64,000 nt of DNA from Aspergillus flavus (Eukaryota > Ascomycota > Eurotiomycetes > Eurotiales > Aspergillaceae), in assembly GCF_009017415.1 (NCBI RefSeq), contig NC_092406.1, positions 5,456,001 to 5,520,000 on the forward strand, read 5' to 3'. A program made the translations under genes and the position numbers. Positions 48,277 through 59,827 of the stretch are shown in pieces (within the stretch, counting starts at the first letter, position 1; each line of letters opens with the position of its first letter). Under the pieces are notes generated by a model. That model searched no databases. It saw only the letters and a program-made list of their open reading frames with translations, and was not told the origin of the DNA.

Positions 48277-48926
48277 AAAAGGGAACCAGGGGAAGTTGCT
48301 TTCAAGAAACCGCTATTAGAACATGCCCAACACCTTGGGGGTTCTATTTCTCCTCATATTGGGACGACTTCGGCCGCCACGATGCTTGCTTCAGGCTCGG
48401 TATGATTTACCGTTCATTGTTTTGCTAATGGTCTATCGTGGGTTACGGCTTCCGACCATCCACACCTACTTCCCATCGACCTTGCTTCTTCAACACCTCT
48501 CAACTTTAACCACCTGATCCAAGAGCTTGGAAGAGGACCACCCAGCAATGGCATAAAGAACTGCCTTTGGACTGAGTCGTGGATTTCTATAGGGGAAGGG
48601 AAAAAAATGAAGCCATCGGATTGTCTATCAACTATGATAGACATCGATTTTCTACACGAATTGCGTGCTTCGGAGCCTTGTGTTTTGTTTTCGTCAAGGT
48701 ACTTCTGCAAGCGAACCGAATCATCTCATGGATTCTAGTTTGGGCTATGGACGGATTCTTATTAAACATCACACATCATTGTAATTGGGGCCGCTATATC
48801 TTGGCACCCAAAAGCATCACAAACATGAATCTTATCGACATAAGAACACGTGATAATTTCCTCGCATTATTAAAAGTAAATTCGTTGTCCGTTAATCATA
48901 AGCCCTTGAACTGTGGCTCAGATCCT
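48277..48926. other. Convergent spacer
   Basis: 650 bp between the coiled-coil gene (plus) and the repeat-protein gene (minus). A plus-strand frame at 48579-49004 begins with GTG and has no family features, so I do not call it. Confidence 0.45.
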
Positions 48927-51262
48927 TCACAGCGTGCCCAAGATCTTCACCACGACAGGGAGCAACTAGAAACGAAGAGTCAGCGAATAGTCACAACACC
49001 ATAGCTTAAGAGTTAGCTTACCTCCGAAGCGTCTTCGATCAGAATCTGTGTTTCGTTGACGAATTTCTTGGTCAACAAATCGTTGGCGTTGCCGAGAAGG
49101 CCACCAACTTCGCCGAGTAGCTCTGGGGTGATAACAGGCGCGACATCGTCAATGAGATCTCTCGTCTCGTTGACGAACTTGGGTGTAAGCAGGTTCGTTG
49201 CATTGCCGAGAAGGAAGCCGACATCCTCCAGCAGGTCGGGGGTAATGACAGGTGCCACATTGCCGATCAGGCTCTTCGTTTCATCAATGAACTCGCTCGT
49301 CAGGAGCTTGCCAGCGTTATTAAGAAGACTGCCGACTTGCGTGAGCAATTCAGGTGTGAGGACGGGCGAAATGCCATCAATCAAGCCCTGAGTCTCATTG
49401 ACAAACTTCGGTGTCAAGAGAGAGTTGGCATTTGCAAGGAGACCACCAACAAGTCCTAGAAGCTCAGGAGTGATGACTGGTGCAATGCCGTCAATCAAAC
49501 CGCTGGTCTCCTTGACAAACTTCTCTGTCAAAAGAGAGTTGGCGTTGCCAATCAAAGTGTTGGTTTCGTCGACAAATCCATCGGTAAGCAGCTTGCCAGC
49601 ACTATTCAACAAGCTACCGACCTTCAAGAGCAGGTCAGGTGTCAACACAGGAGAGATGGTGTCAATCAAACCTGTAGTCTCGTTGACAAATGATGGGGTT
49701 AGCAAGTTGTTGGCGTTGTCTAGCAGCGAGCTGATCTGTTTGAACAACTCGGGCTTAAGTAGAGGGCCGGCCTCGTTGAGCAGATTCTTGACTGTGTCGA
49801 CGAAGTCCTTGGTCAGCAGGCTGTTGGCATTATCCAGTAGCGAGCTGATTTCCTTGAAGAGTTCAGGTGTAAGTAGAGGACCGAGCGAGTTGATCAAGCT
49901 CTTAATCTGCTTGACAAAGTCTGCTGTTAACAGATCGTTGGCATTGTTAAGGAGGCCGCTGATCTCCTTGAAGAGCTCAGGAGTCAAGAGAGGACCCACT
50001 GCAGAGATCAAACTCTTGACCTCCTTGACAAAGTCCGCAGTCAACAAATCATTGGCATTGTTAAGGAGGCCGCTGATCTCCTTGAAGAGCTCAGGAGTCA
50101 AGAGAGGACCCACTGCAGAGATCAAACTCTTGACCTCCTTGACAAAGTCCGCAGTCAACAAATCATTGGCATTGTTAAGGAGGCCGCTGATCTCCTTGAA
50201 CAGTTCAGGGGTCAAGAGAGGACCAAGGGAATCGATAAGTTGCCGCAGCTCCTTAACAGTTTCAGCTGTCAGTAGTTGGTTGGCGTTTCCGATCAGAGCA
50301 TTGACCTCCTTGACGAAATCAGCGGTCAGAAGGTCGTTTCCATTGTTCAATAATGTGGAAATCTGCTTGAACAGGTCATCCGTCAGAAGAGGACCAAGTT
50401 GTTTGATCAGTTTCTGAATCTCATCAACGAAGTCAGATGTCAACAGCTTGCCGGCGTTGCTCAGCAGACTGTTCAATTCCTTGATCAAGTCTTGAGTAAG
50501 AAGGCCGGATCCAATGTTAATGAGAGACTTGGTCTGTTCCGTAGTCTGGTCGTCAAATAGGTAGGCAAAATGGTGGAAAAATGATTCAACATCCTTGAGG
50601 AACGTTGGAGACAGGAGACCCAAGAGACCCTGGAGTCCATTGCCCAGGTCTGTCCCAGGGTTTCCAGTAACTCCATCAGGGATAAGGCTCTCCCACGGGC
50701 TACCAGCTGACGACGTTGAAGAGGAAGCGGCAGTTTTGGTAGCGGATCCCTGGGTTGTCGACTGTTCGGTAGGCGAAGCACTGCCCTCGGACTCCGCTGG
50801 TGAGGCTGTCGGAGTAGGCGCATTAGATTCCTGTTGGGCAGAAGACTCCGCAACACCAGTGGGGATCAGGTGTGACAGCAGGCCACCATCCGTTTGTTGA
50901 TTGGCATTGGGACTCGAAGATGGCTCTGGGGCGGCGTTCGATTGTGGAGCGACGTTCGCAGTCGGCTGCTGCTCGTCGTTGGCACTTTGTTGCTGGCTGG
51001 GCTCAGCAGTTGGCTGCTGCTGAACATTGACCGTGGGTTGCTGGCTAGGCTGAGCAGTTGGCTGCTGGACATTGACATTTTGTTGTTGACTAGCATTATC
51101 GCTTGGTTGAGCAGCAGCTGCAGCAGCCGGTGTCTGAGCTATGGGATGTTCCTCAGGAGCCCCCTGTGATGAGGCATTGCCCAGTGCTGAAAAGTCTTGG
51201 GCTGGTGTTGCCAGCGAGGTGCTGGAAAGCAAAAGGGCGGAAACTACTGTTGAGAAACGCAT
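48927..51262 (-). CDS. Predicted secreted protein with 28 tandem 19-residue repeats
   Basis: Main exon 49022-51262 (minus). A GTAAGC donor at 49021, a TTTCTAG acceptor and a short exon 48927-48965 give 759 residues ending LLPVVVKILGTL. Without the splice the protein ends two codons after 49022 (749 residues). Signal peptide MRFSTVVSALLLSSTSLATP. Residues about 25-170 are Gln/Ser/Thr/Pro/Asn-rich with repeated QQPTA-PSQQ elements. A Ser/Thr-rich linker follows. From 50617 to 49022 there are 28 contiguous units of exactly 19 residues, consensus LLT-x-(D/E)-F-V-K-E-(I/V)-x-x-L-(I/L)-x-N-A-N-x. They alternate between two subtypes (PELFKEISGLL and ADFVKEVKSLI). No cysteines. Several NET sequons occur in late repeats. 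It looks like an extracellular or cell-wall helical repeat protein. No family is recognised. Confidence 0.85.
49022..50617 (-). repeat. 57-bp tandem coding repeats (28 units)
   Basis: Each unit is 57 bp and 1596 bp equals exactly 28 units. Two units form a 114-bp higher-order period. At offset 114, about 149 bp (49938-50086 versus 50052-50200) are identical, so the central pairs are recent duplications. Outer units have diverged. Confidence 0.9.
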
Positions 51263-54200
51263 GCTGGGTGTTTGCTCTCCACAGGGGATGGCCAGCAATT
51301 GACGATTGAAGAGCCCAATTCCAGAACCTAGGAGGCTGCATGACTCCTTTTATGTCTGCAGGCGTGCGGGAATCTACTCCGTTCTGTCCATAGAGCTACT
51401 GGGGACTACTGGATTAGACCGAGGGCTAGTCCATGATCCCCACATGTGAAGCAAACTGCGTTGCATTGGTTCTTCTCCAGTACTGATGTCAGTGGCAGAA
51501 GGTTTTGGGCCCGATCTGCGGGGGAAATGCCCTTTTGGTGTGGAGTTGATACGACATGCTGATCGCTAACACCCTTGTCGACATAGTAGTACCGCTGCAG
51601 GGTCGTATAGTCGATGGCAAGCGGAGAAGGTGTTGCGATCTGGAGCAAGCTATGCTTTTCGGAGTGAGCCGTGGATCCCCCCGGGTGTGCGAGGGACAAT
51701 CGGCCTTGCGGGGAGCAAATCAAAAGCGCGATAAATTGCGAGTTTCCGTGAGAATCTCTCTTCATCCCCAGATATTGTCTCTCAATTTCGGTTCTGCCTC
51801 GGCGATCGACAAGGGCACTTGTTTTTCCTGAACCAAGTGAGCATTTGACATTCAACGAGTTACTTTTTGCGGCTATGCCTATGAGGGCATACTCCAATTG
51901 ACTTGTTGATCTACGAGGACAGGGGAGTTCCTTGATTGGGTGCATGGCGCCATAGTAGCAGTTAGTTCCTGACTAGAGTGCATGCCATTGAGGTACGGGC
52001 CCAGACAGACCCTACGACGACTCGAGTACTCGGAGCAGCGGTGAATTGTGGTCAACCCACACGGCCCGTAATTATTACTATTATCTGAGTTAGCTCATAC
52101 GTACTTCCCTGGTTGGAGGCCACCTCAGCCAGGTCTATTTGCTGTACTAACTACTTCGAAAGATGATTTTCAGGTGCTCACCTTGCGGGGAACGGAGCAT
52201 TGCCCCTGAGAGGAAATTTTGGGGAAGATAACGATCCCCCAACTGTGGGGAATGGGGATTGCTATTCAACCACAACTGTTCACTTGGCATGGGGAAGGAA
52301 GTCGGGAATCTAAACTCAGCCGACTGCGGGAGGAGGCGAACCTCTAGGACGAGAGAAGAATTCACGGAAATGCGGCTTTCTTTGCTCGGAGATTGAGCTC
52401 GGTAGCATGTGAAGTTAGCTAGCACCATGAGTCAATAAGCGCACGAGCAGTTGGTAGAAGTTGCGCCTCTGTGGGCTTCCTTGTCGGGTTTAATTTATTT
52501 TAGCTTAATGATCGACAGTGACCATTAAGCGGGGTTTGCCTCTTGGTTCCTTTTTTTTTCGTCCACCGAAAAGTCTTGTTTTTCCCTTGACAGGGGTCTT
52601 CAAAATCACCCGAGCCATTGTCTAGTTGGGATCCTTTTCTCCATCCCCGTATATTGATGCTCCACCAACATACGCGGAGGGACCCAGTTGGTAAGGATCC
52701 AGTGTAGTCCACGGCTCCATTAATGAGAGAAGCACATCGAAAACTTCTTCTTCCCTCGTTTCTTCTCTTCTCTTTTTTTTTTTTTTATTTTTCGCCTCGC
52801 AAATCTCGCTTTTCAAAATCTCCGGAAATCGTATCCAGCAGTGTGATCATTTGTTGTACATGCAGGTCGAGGCTGGCCTTGGCCTGCATACAGTAGTGCC
52901 CGTCATTATAGTTAGAACTTATCGCACTGCTTACCAACTAGAGGAAAGTACCTCGTCCGAGCTTTACTTTGCCCGATACGATAAATTAATATAAAATTGC
53001 TGGAGATCACGCGTACGCCAACGGATCTCTCCAAGGACGCGATCAAGGCGTTTCTTGGCTCCCCAGTGGCACAGGTCACAACAACGCTCAACCGTCTTTT
53101 GGGCATCCAAAGATGGATTATGTCATATTCGACATTGAATAAATTGTGATCCGCACAGGTAACCAAAGTCCAAGAAGAGATTTCCGAGACATTGAAGCGG
53201 GGAATGAGCCGGAATTTCCGGTAGTACCTGGGAATGTGGAGGGGGAAACAGAAGGTTCCTGCCAACTTCTGGTTCTCCGTTACTATTTTTTTGTTCACTA
53301 CTCCGTAAGGCGACCAAGTCACTTGACAGGGGTTTATAGCCTAAGGTTTCCTTCCGTGTCTACACCACCAGGGAAGTCATCTTGGATTTCTTATCCTCTA
53401 GAGACTAGAGCACGGCACCTTAATTACTATCGACAAGGTACAGCAATGCCACGGGAAAGCTTCGACCTGCTGCGAACTTCTGTCTCATGGGGCTCCCTTT
53501 GATGCCCATTTTCTATGTTAAGGTCTCAAATATCAGATCAAGCACAGCTCAAAGATGAGGCTGAAGCTTCATAACTCCATTTATCAACTGCTATAGGTTA
53601 AACGCCTACTAATTGATATTAGTAAGTTGCTTATCTTTGGGAAGAAAAGACAAGAAAAAATTTTCGCCGCCCCTTATCCGAGAGAAGATCATTTCCTAGA
53701 TGTGATAGTATCCATGTACGTACGCTTACTGCGAAGGACTAGGCCTTTCTACTATAACAGGGATTCCTACACCTGCAAAAATATCTGGTACATATTGTGC
53801 CTCCGTACCTATATACTTACGCAGTATAGCTGCAATGTCCACACCGATCAGATAAGAAGGTTACATCAGCTCATACTCTGCCCTGGCAAAGGGAGCTCAA
53901 GCTCATCTTGACTAGCGGACATTAGATGCATCATGCATCTTAAAGGTCCGACCTGTATCCTCATTGCGACCATCTAGATTTCCTTTAAAGATGTCGTATG
54001 ACATACCTTACCATGAATTCTAGTTAACACAAATCCATATTGCGCCCCTGCAATAAACCCAACCATATCCAGGGGTATAACCCGGTGGAAGGTGCGCGCG
54101 AGTGCCAAATTTTTGCGTCCGCTGCGGTTAGGCTAAATTAAGCTGGCGAAACAACGAGGTCAACTAGTTTCCTACTCTAAATGCTAGGAATTCGCTAGGT

Positions 54201-55611
54201 AGACCCACTGGTTGCTTCTCTTCTTCCTGGTGCTGCTCTCATATCCACAAACATTGTCGTCGTGCTATTTCATTCCCAATGTTGAAGCCATGCTGATCCC
54301 AAATATCAGATGTTCTAGATCTTTGTTAGACTACGGAATACCTGCCTAGTGCAGAGTTAGGTTATTTAATCATTGAGACAATCAACATCGACGTGCAGAC
54401 AATAGCACAGAAAAAGTTTTAACATTCCGAAGTACAACCGACTTTCAGCCATGTGTATTACGAAATCTTCCAAATGGACTTGGTTCAAACAGGGGAACGA
54501 CATGCGTTAAAGTTGAAAATTCTACTCGCACATTTTTCATGTTCCTTTTTCTTAGGGTCTTTCTCTCTTCCGAATATCAAGGCATCCTTATGTTTTCTAG
54601 TGTTAAGTACTTGTTTTAAAGGCATGACACTATCTGCAAACGTTTTACTATTACATCATATAATCATTCAGTAAGACCATTCGCTAGCCAAGCCTATACA
54701 ATGGCAAAAACTAATTAGCACGAAACTCATGCAATATAAGCGGTATAAACACGTGACTCTTCTCAGCCCTAAGACAAAGGATCTTTACGACGGCCTTTAG
54801 CTTTTTTCATCCACCGTCTTTTAAAAGTTTACTAATTGATCATTCGACTATATAATTGAACTATGGCTTTCTAAGGTACCGTTTCGGTATGTGTTGTAGT
54901 CTTGAGGGCCTTTGGCCTCTTCTGATCCCGCCATCTTGGCCCGTATCCGAGCACTAGGCTTGGAAACAATATAAAGACAATTCATATGCCAGCGCTAGCC
55001 ACAGTGAGCTATTTCACGCCGTCGGCATTGTACATAGGTTCCATTGCACTGGCTTCTTGTGGCAATGGCCGTTTCAACTCTATGTCTATGCGCAGGCATC
55101 TGATATCAGAGAGCTTTTGTCATCTTTCCTCGAAGATGCTTACACTCAACGAATGAGAGAGAAAGAATCCGAACATTTCTCACTTTATGGGGGATACCGG
55201 TGAGTACCCGATACTAGTCGATTCTTCCTACCGGTGGATTGCCCCATACCATGCATAGACCACAGATCGGTCATTCGCTCGGGGTTTGCAAGGTTTGTCT
55301 CTCTCACCCTCTCTCTCTCTCTCTTCCATTGCTGTTCCTTCTTTCTCGATTCCTTGAACCCCAATAATCTGTGGTCACTATGGCGTCTGACTTTCATTGC
55401 ATCATGGTTGTCGACTCTCACAAATGGAGATAATAGTTTTAGATGCTGTCTGCAAATCTGGCCGTCTCGGAGACATTCATATTAAAGACTCTGGGTCTTG
55501 TCCCGATAAAAAGTCGAACTCACTCATGATGTACTGGTCAAACATCCCCTCAGTCTCAAGGTCGAAGTCTACATGCGGCGTATTGCGACCATATGTAACG
55601 TGCTGTGGCTC
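51263..55611. other. Gene-poor region right of the repeat-protein gene
   Basis: 4.3 kb in which I support no gene. The longest frames (51406-51945 minus, 52912-53322 minus, 53627-53911 plus) lack family features, and at least the second starts with a non-ATG codon. The left end holds the repeat-protein promoter. It contains one TACTCCGTA copy (53299-53307) and a CT-rich run (55300-55327). The base composition and scattered stops suggest decayed or regulatory DNA. Confidence 0.45.
51346..51353 (-). promoter_or_regulatory. TATA-like element of the repeat-protein gene
   Basis: ATAAAAGG on the minus strand, about 85-90 bp upstream of the ATG at 51262. Placement and sequence fit a TATA box. Confidence 0.45.
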
Positions 55612-56848
55612 CTACTGCAAAGGATCCATACCTCCAGCTTGAGCTGCGCCAGTTACCATCCTACTTCGTTGTAAGAGATCATCAATTCCTTCTGTTATAC
55701 TGACAAGGAAGTGATGCGGATGCATGGTCGCTGTGACTCCCTTCAAAACCATAGCTAATGAGAGCATCAAGCGTTGAATTTCTTGATTATCAAGCTGAAC
55801 CGAAGTAGAGAAGTGGGTGGGTACTTTGAGAAGAAAGACCACTGCAAAGGCAATCATAATATCGAAATATGTTGGCAGGCCGTTGGGGTATGACTGTATC
55901 TCAGTATCTGAGATCACCGCGCGAAGGATAGATAGGGCGGAAAGCACCGCCGTGTTTGCTATTTCCTCCAACTCCAAAGCCACATCAGGAGCTCGATATT
56001 TAGCATGGCTTGAACCGGCCCCATGCAAAGCATGAGAGCAGAGGTAAAGTTTGGCAAAATGGTATTGTATTCCAACACCTTTGCGCGGATAGTTGCCGAC
56101 ATAAGCGTTTCTGTTGAATTTGTCGCCCCATTCAGCGCGAAGGCTATCCAAAACGATGCTGAACCGTCGCACCTGGGGAATATCTGCATCCGAAAGAGGC
56201 CGATCGACGTCGGCACCGAAAGTGTCATAAAAATTGGTGCAGATACTCCAGCGTAAGACCTGGTTTACCAGTCGTGCATCGTCCTCAGTAGCATGAGTAC
56301 AGTCCAAGAACTTCCGCGCATCTCTCACAGCCTCGGACTCTCTAGCCATTGGTGGTCTGCCATATGGCACGGAAAAGTGATGGTCACAAGCATAGACCAA
56401 CATGTATAAGCGTGTGCGTGAGTAGTGGCTCCTGTATCCCTGTAGGGCCTTAGAAAATCTCTTATGTAATTGCAATTCCGTGGCTATTCGTACGGCTAGA
56501 CCGACTAACGACCTGGAAAGGTCACTGAGCCAGAAAGCACCAATGCAGAGCGCCCGGACATCATCGACAGTGTGCCTCCTTGAAAAGCTCAACGGCGCAC
56601 TTAGGGCGACAAACTCTTTGTACAGAATCTCTAAATCCGGAGACGGTAAATGCAAGGCACCCACTGCGCAGATAGCTGTTGTTAGAAGCGGCGAAACCTC
56701 TCTAATGTGCCCCAATGTCGCAGGGCTATGATCTCCCAGAATCTGATAAACAGGATGAAACAACTGTATAGCATAGCAACTGACTCATGTACCCCTGCAA
56801 CTTCCTTCTTCTTATGCTCACTACGTCAGTTGTACTCAAGTCGTCCAT
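55612..56848 (-). CDS. Fungal-trans-domain regulator lacking a visible Zn2Cys6 cluster
   Basis: Large exon 55612-56763 (384 codons), preceded by a splice acceptor (CTATACAG) and opening with TTG, so it cannot begin at its own 5' edge. The best upstream exon is 56822-56848 (ATG, nine codons MDDLSTTDV, donor GTGAGC), giving 392 residues. The body is a middle homology region of fungal Zn-cluster regulators: SRSLVGLAVRIATELQLHKR, TRLYMLVYACDHHFSVPYGR, NFYDTFGADVDRPL, VGIQYHFAKLYLCSHALHG. The pattern recalls the PrtT/Leu3-like group (from memory). I find no CxxC zinc cluster in the next ~1 kb upstream. It may be a DNA-binding-less co-regulator, a 5'-truncated gene, or one with a distant first exon. 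Confidence 0.65.
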
Positions 56849-58918
56849 CCCGCGGTTTCGAGTGATGATTCGATGAACTGTGGACCAACACTACTGGTTG
56901 TCAAGCCGTGTCTTAGACCGGACATACTAGGAGGCTGACATTCGTACGAAGTTATGCCGCCATAAGGAGCTGCGATGTAACATCGTCGGCCTACCAGTCT
57001 AGAATCTGGAAAAGAGGAGCTAGTGAAGTGGTACATGAAGGATACTTAGCGTGCTTTAAAGGCCCAGGAGCTCCGGGTCCTTAGCCTTGTTTTCTACGAT
57101 TATTCTTACGAATCTCGTCGGTAAAGTAGAGACTTGTCCGGTGGGTGTCGATTATTTATAATGTTTATCCTAAATTATGAGTGACGTTCCCCTCAACTGC
57201 CCTGCTCTTTTGATCGTTCTCTTCTCCTTTTTGAGTATCGCAAGATGTCAACGGCAATGGCCATTGTTGAACTTGTTTCTTAGGAATAGCAGGGGGGCCA
57301 GATGTTACCGAGCTTATTTGGCCCTGGAACAGATACTACGGTTGTTCGAGCGAAGCCTACCACCAACAAATCGTGTCCATTAGCTGCCTTTATCGATTTG
57401 GTCATGGCGGGCGCCAGTAATGGAATCTGAAGAGTGAGTCTTGGTGTTAAAAGACTGTCTATATAGAAAAGCTCACATCTTGCAGGCACTACTCTCATAT
57501 ATATGCGCTGGATCTATTCCTCTATCATTGAACATTCTGACATCCAAGAACTCCGTGGGGACTTCATTATATCTACTACGGTCGCTTCTTTGATTTTAAT
57601 GACGCCCATTGTCGGCTACATGGTTGTGATTAGCAAGGTTCACATGAAACTTTCCACAGAGAGGCATTGCGATAATAGGTCCCTCTGCCATATCATCCGT
57701 TCATCGTTATGTCGGTTTCGCCCTCCGTACCCACTCACACTGGCTATTTGCATATTGTGGACCCGAGCAACGGTCCTATAGGTGCTATCTGTTGTGCGTG
57801 AAATACTGATATGGCAAATTTCAAATACGTTTATAGGCTTTGTCAACGCGTTCCACGGACTAGGGTGACCCTCTCCCCCAATTTTAATCACCGGTAAAGG
57901 CCTGACGAACATTCTAGCAGTGTCTGTAGGCGGGTAGACCGTTGAGTTTATGGTTCAGGTTCGTCGGGAGGTTCGTACGAGTTTGGCCTGACTCCCAATA
58001 GCTTTCGGGCTGGATACGCTCGGGAGTTTTGTCCATAGTTCTGTCAATGATTGGTTATGCATGTTATATCAGTCCGGAAGGTCACAGATGAAAGTCTTAA
58101 CTGTGACCCAAGGAGAACTTATCGCTATTGCAGTTCATTACGCCGTTTCAATTGCCCTTGAGGTCGTCCGGCCCTTTCTTTCCAGGGAAATTGTAGTGGC
58201 TACAATTGCTGCCAAAGCATCTACATACCCCTGGTATTGGCCTCGTGCCGGAATTGGCTGGCGGTGATGCAGCAATTTAAACTGTCTCTTTTCATCCAAT
58301 AATTACACAAATTACACAAGGATAAGATCTGTGACTATTGGCTTCTCACTCAACCGTACATAGACTTCCATTCGTTGCCGATGCTATCTCTCAAGCCCGC
58401 GGTGTGCAGAGCCTGCATTCCTTCGTTCTCGCGTTACTAGTCGCTTTGATTGTTGTGTGGCTACGATGTACGTCCATGGAACAACTATTATGCCCTCGGT
58501 GTCTGATACCGTAGCTATAATTACCATATAGCATATTTGAGATGGAAGAAATATTTCAAGTGGTAGGAGAGCCTAGCGAAATACACGCCAGCGTGTCATA
58601 TGGAGCAGCAACATCCACTTTCCCTGTACTGTTAATTTATAGTAAAAGTTGGTCTCTTTATCCAGGATCCATGAATTTCAACTTCTAAAGATTATATGGC
58701 ATTATTCTATTCAAATAAAGTTTCATTACTGCAAAGCTCTGTACGGATATATTCAAGGTAAACCAGACAAAGTTGCAAAGCTATTATATTCTGAGGTGCT
58801 CCCGTTCACTCTGGCTACAGTTGATATGGAGACTTATATCACTGGCCAAGTCAGCCAGTAACAACGTATCAGCTGTGTATATCCATTCAAAACCATAACC
58901 ATTTAATATCACGAGCCG
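56849..58918. other. Gene-poor, probably degenerate region
   Basis: 2.1 kb with short frames only. Intron-like borders (57426 GTGAGT to 57485 GCAG) and patches of coding-looking frame between 57180 and 58270 (plus) suggest a decayed gene. No family could be recognised and the frame breaks often, so I do not annotate it as one. Confidence 0.4.
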
Positions 58919-59827
58919 CTACTTCCAGTACTTGAACCAATCCAGGCGGAAGACCACGCCTCTAGGATGGCAGGTTTCCCCTTTCCCAGAAATAGTCAAA
59001 ACTCTACCATCCTTAGCCAGACGATAAGGTCAGCCATCTTTCAGAACTAGACGTTCCATCCTTGTCGATCTCAATCAGAAGATGATGAGTCTCCACTGCA
59101 ATCCGATCGAAGGTGTCATACCGGAGACTCGTGTTATCATTCCGGTGCACTAATTGTCGTCAATCGCGAAATAAACCCCATCTTCCAGAAGCACAATCAC
59201 CTGGTCATTAAGGCGCTGGGCGAGTTCCCATGACCACAAAGTCAAGCTGGTGATTGGACTCCTATGGCCACATCGACTGCATGTCATTCTATGCAACTAG
59301 TGAACCTTCAGTATGGCAGTCATGGAAGCTCTGTATTCGCAGACCGTCCCATTTTGAGCGCATGGCATTGGCCAGGACAATGACCCGAGCAACAGGCTGC
59401 GTCTCACCAGTCGGGCTACAACTTGATGGCAGCTGAGTCTGTTGAGCGTCATGACTCGATCGTCAACGTAGAAGCGAGAGCTCAGCTTCATGTGCAGCGT
59501 AACGAACTGCATCGCTATACTGACACCATAATCTCTAAAGAATTTACCGAAAACGTCACGCTGAAATTTACCCGTTACCTTGAAGGGACAACCAAGGCGT
59601 TGTGAGGACTGGAAGAAACTTTCATCAGCTCTAGGCAGCTCGCAGTGATACATGTCTATCTGCGAGTGGTGATCTACTCGGACTAGTCCAGCTAAGCCGA
59701 GAGATAGGTGGCGTATGTTCAAGTCTCGCAATAAGTATAGGTTGAGATGGTGGTTGCTCCAGAATCTTGTGCATCTAATTGAATTGCGAGACCAGGAAAG
59801 TACTTCTAAGCGATCCAGGGGTTGCAT
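58919..59827 (-). pseudogene. Relic protein-coding gene, minus strand
   Basis: An ATG at 59827 opens 177 codons to a TAG at 59297-59299. The same frame continues without a gap (LHRMTCSRCGHRSPITSLTL, then VIVLLEDGVYFAIDD) to another stop near 59158. It then resumes in a second frame (LRYDTFDRIAVETHHLLIEI) and, after another shift near 59065, in a third (ERLVLKDG, a TGA at 59030-59032, then YRLAKDGRVLTISGKGETCH and ending FRLDWFKYWK at 58919). Two premature stops and two frameshifts along a chain of plausible protein sequence indicate a degraded gene. The family is not recognised. The limits are approximate and introns could explain one of the breaks. Confidence 0.55.

Noticed and set aside
48579..49004. 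141-codon plus-strand frame
   Set aside because: It starts with GTG and overlaps the 3' end of the repeat-protein gene on the other strand.
49398..50417. 339-codon plus-strand frame opposite the repeats
   Set aside because: It is a mirror frame created by the repetitive 57-bp units on the opposite strand; no start context or signal.
51406..51945. 179-codon minus-strand frame upstream of the repeat-protein gene
   Set aside because: Composition is not coding-like, no motif is seen and it covers promoter-like DNA.
52912..53322. 136-codon minus-strand frame
   Set aside because: It starts with GTG, has no family features and no splice-consistent extension.
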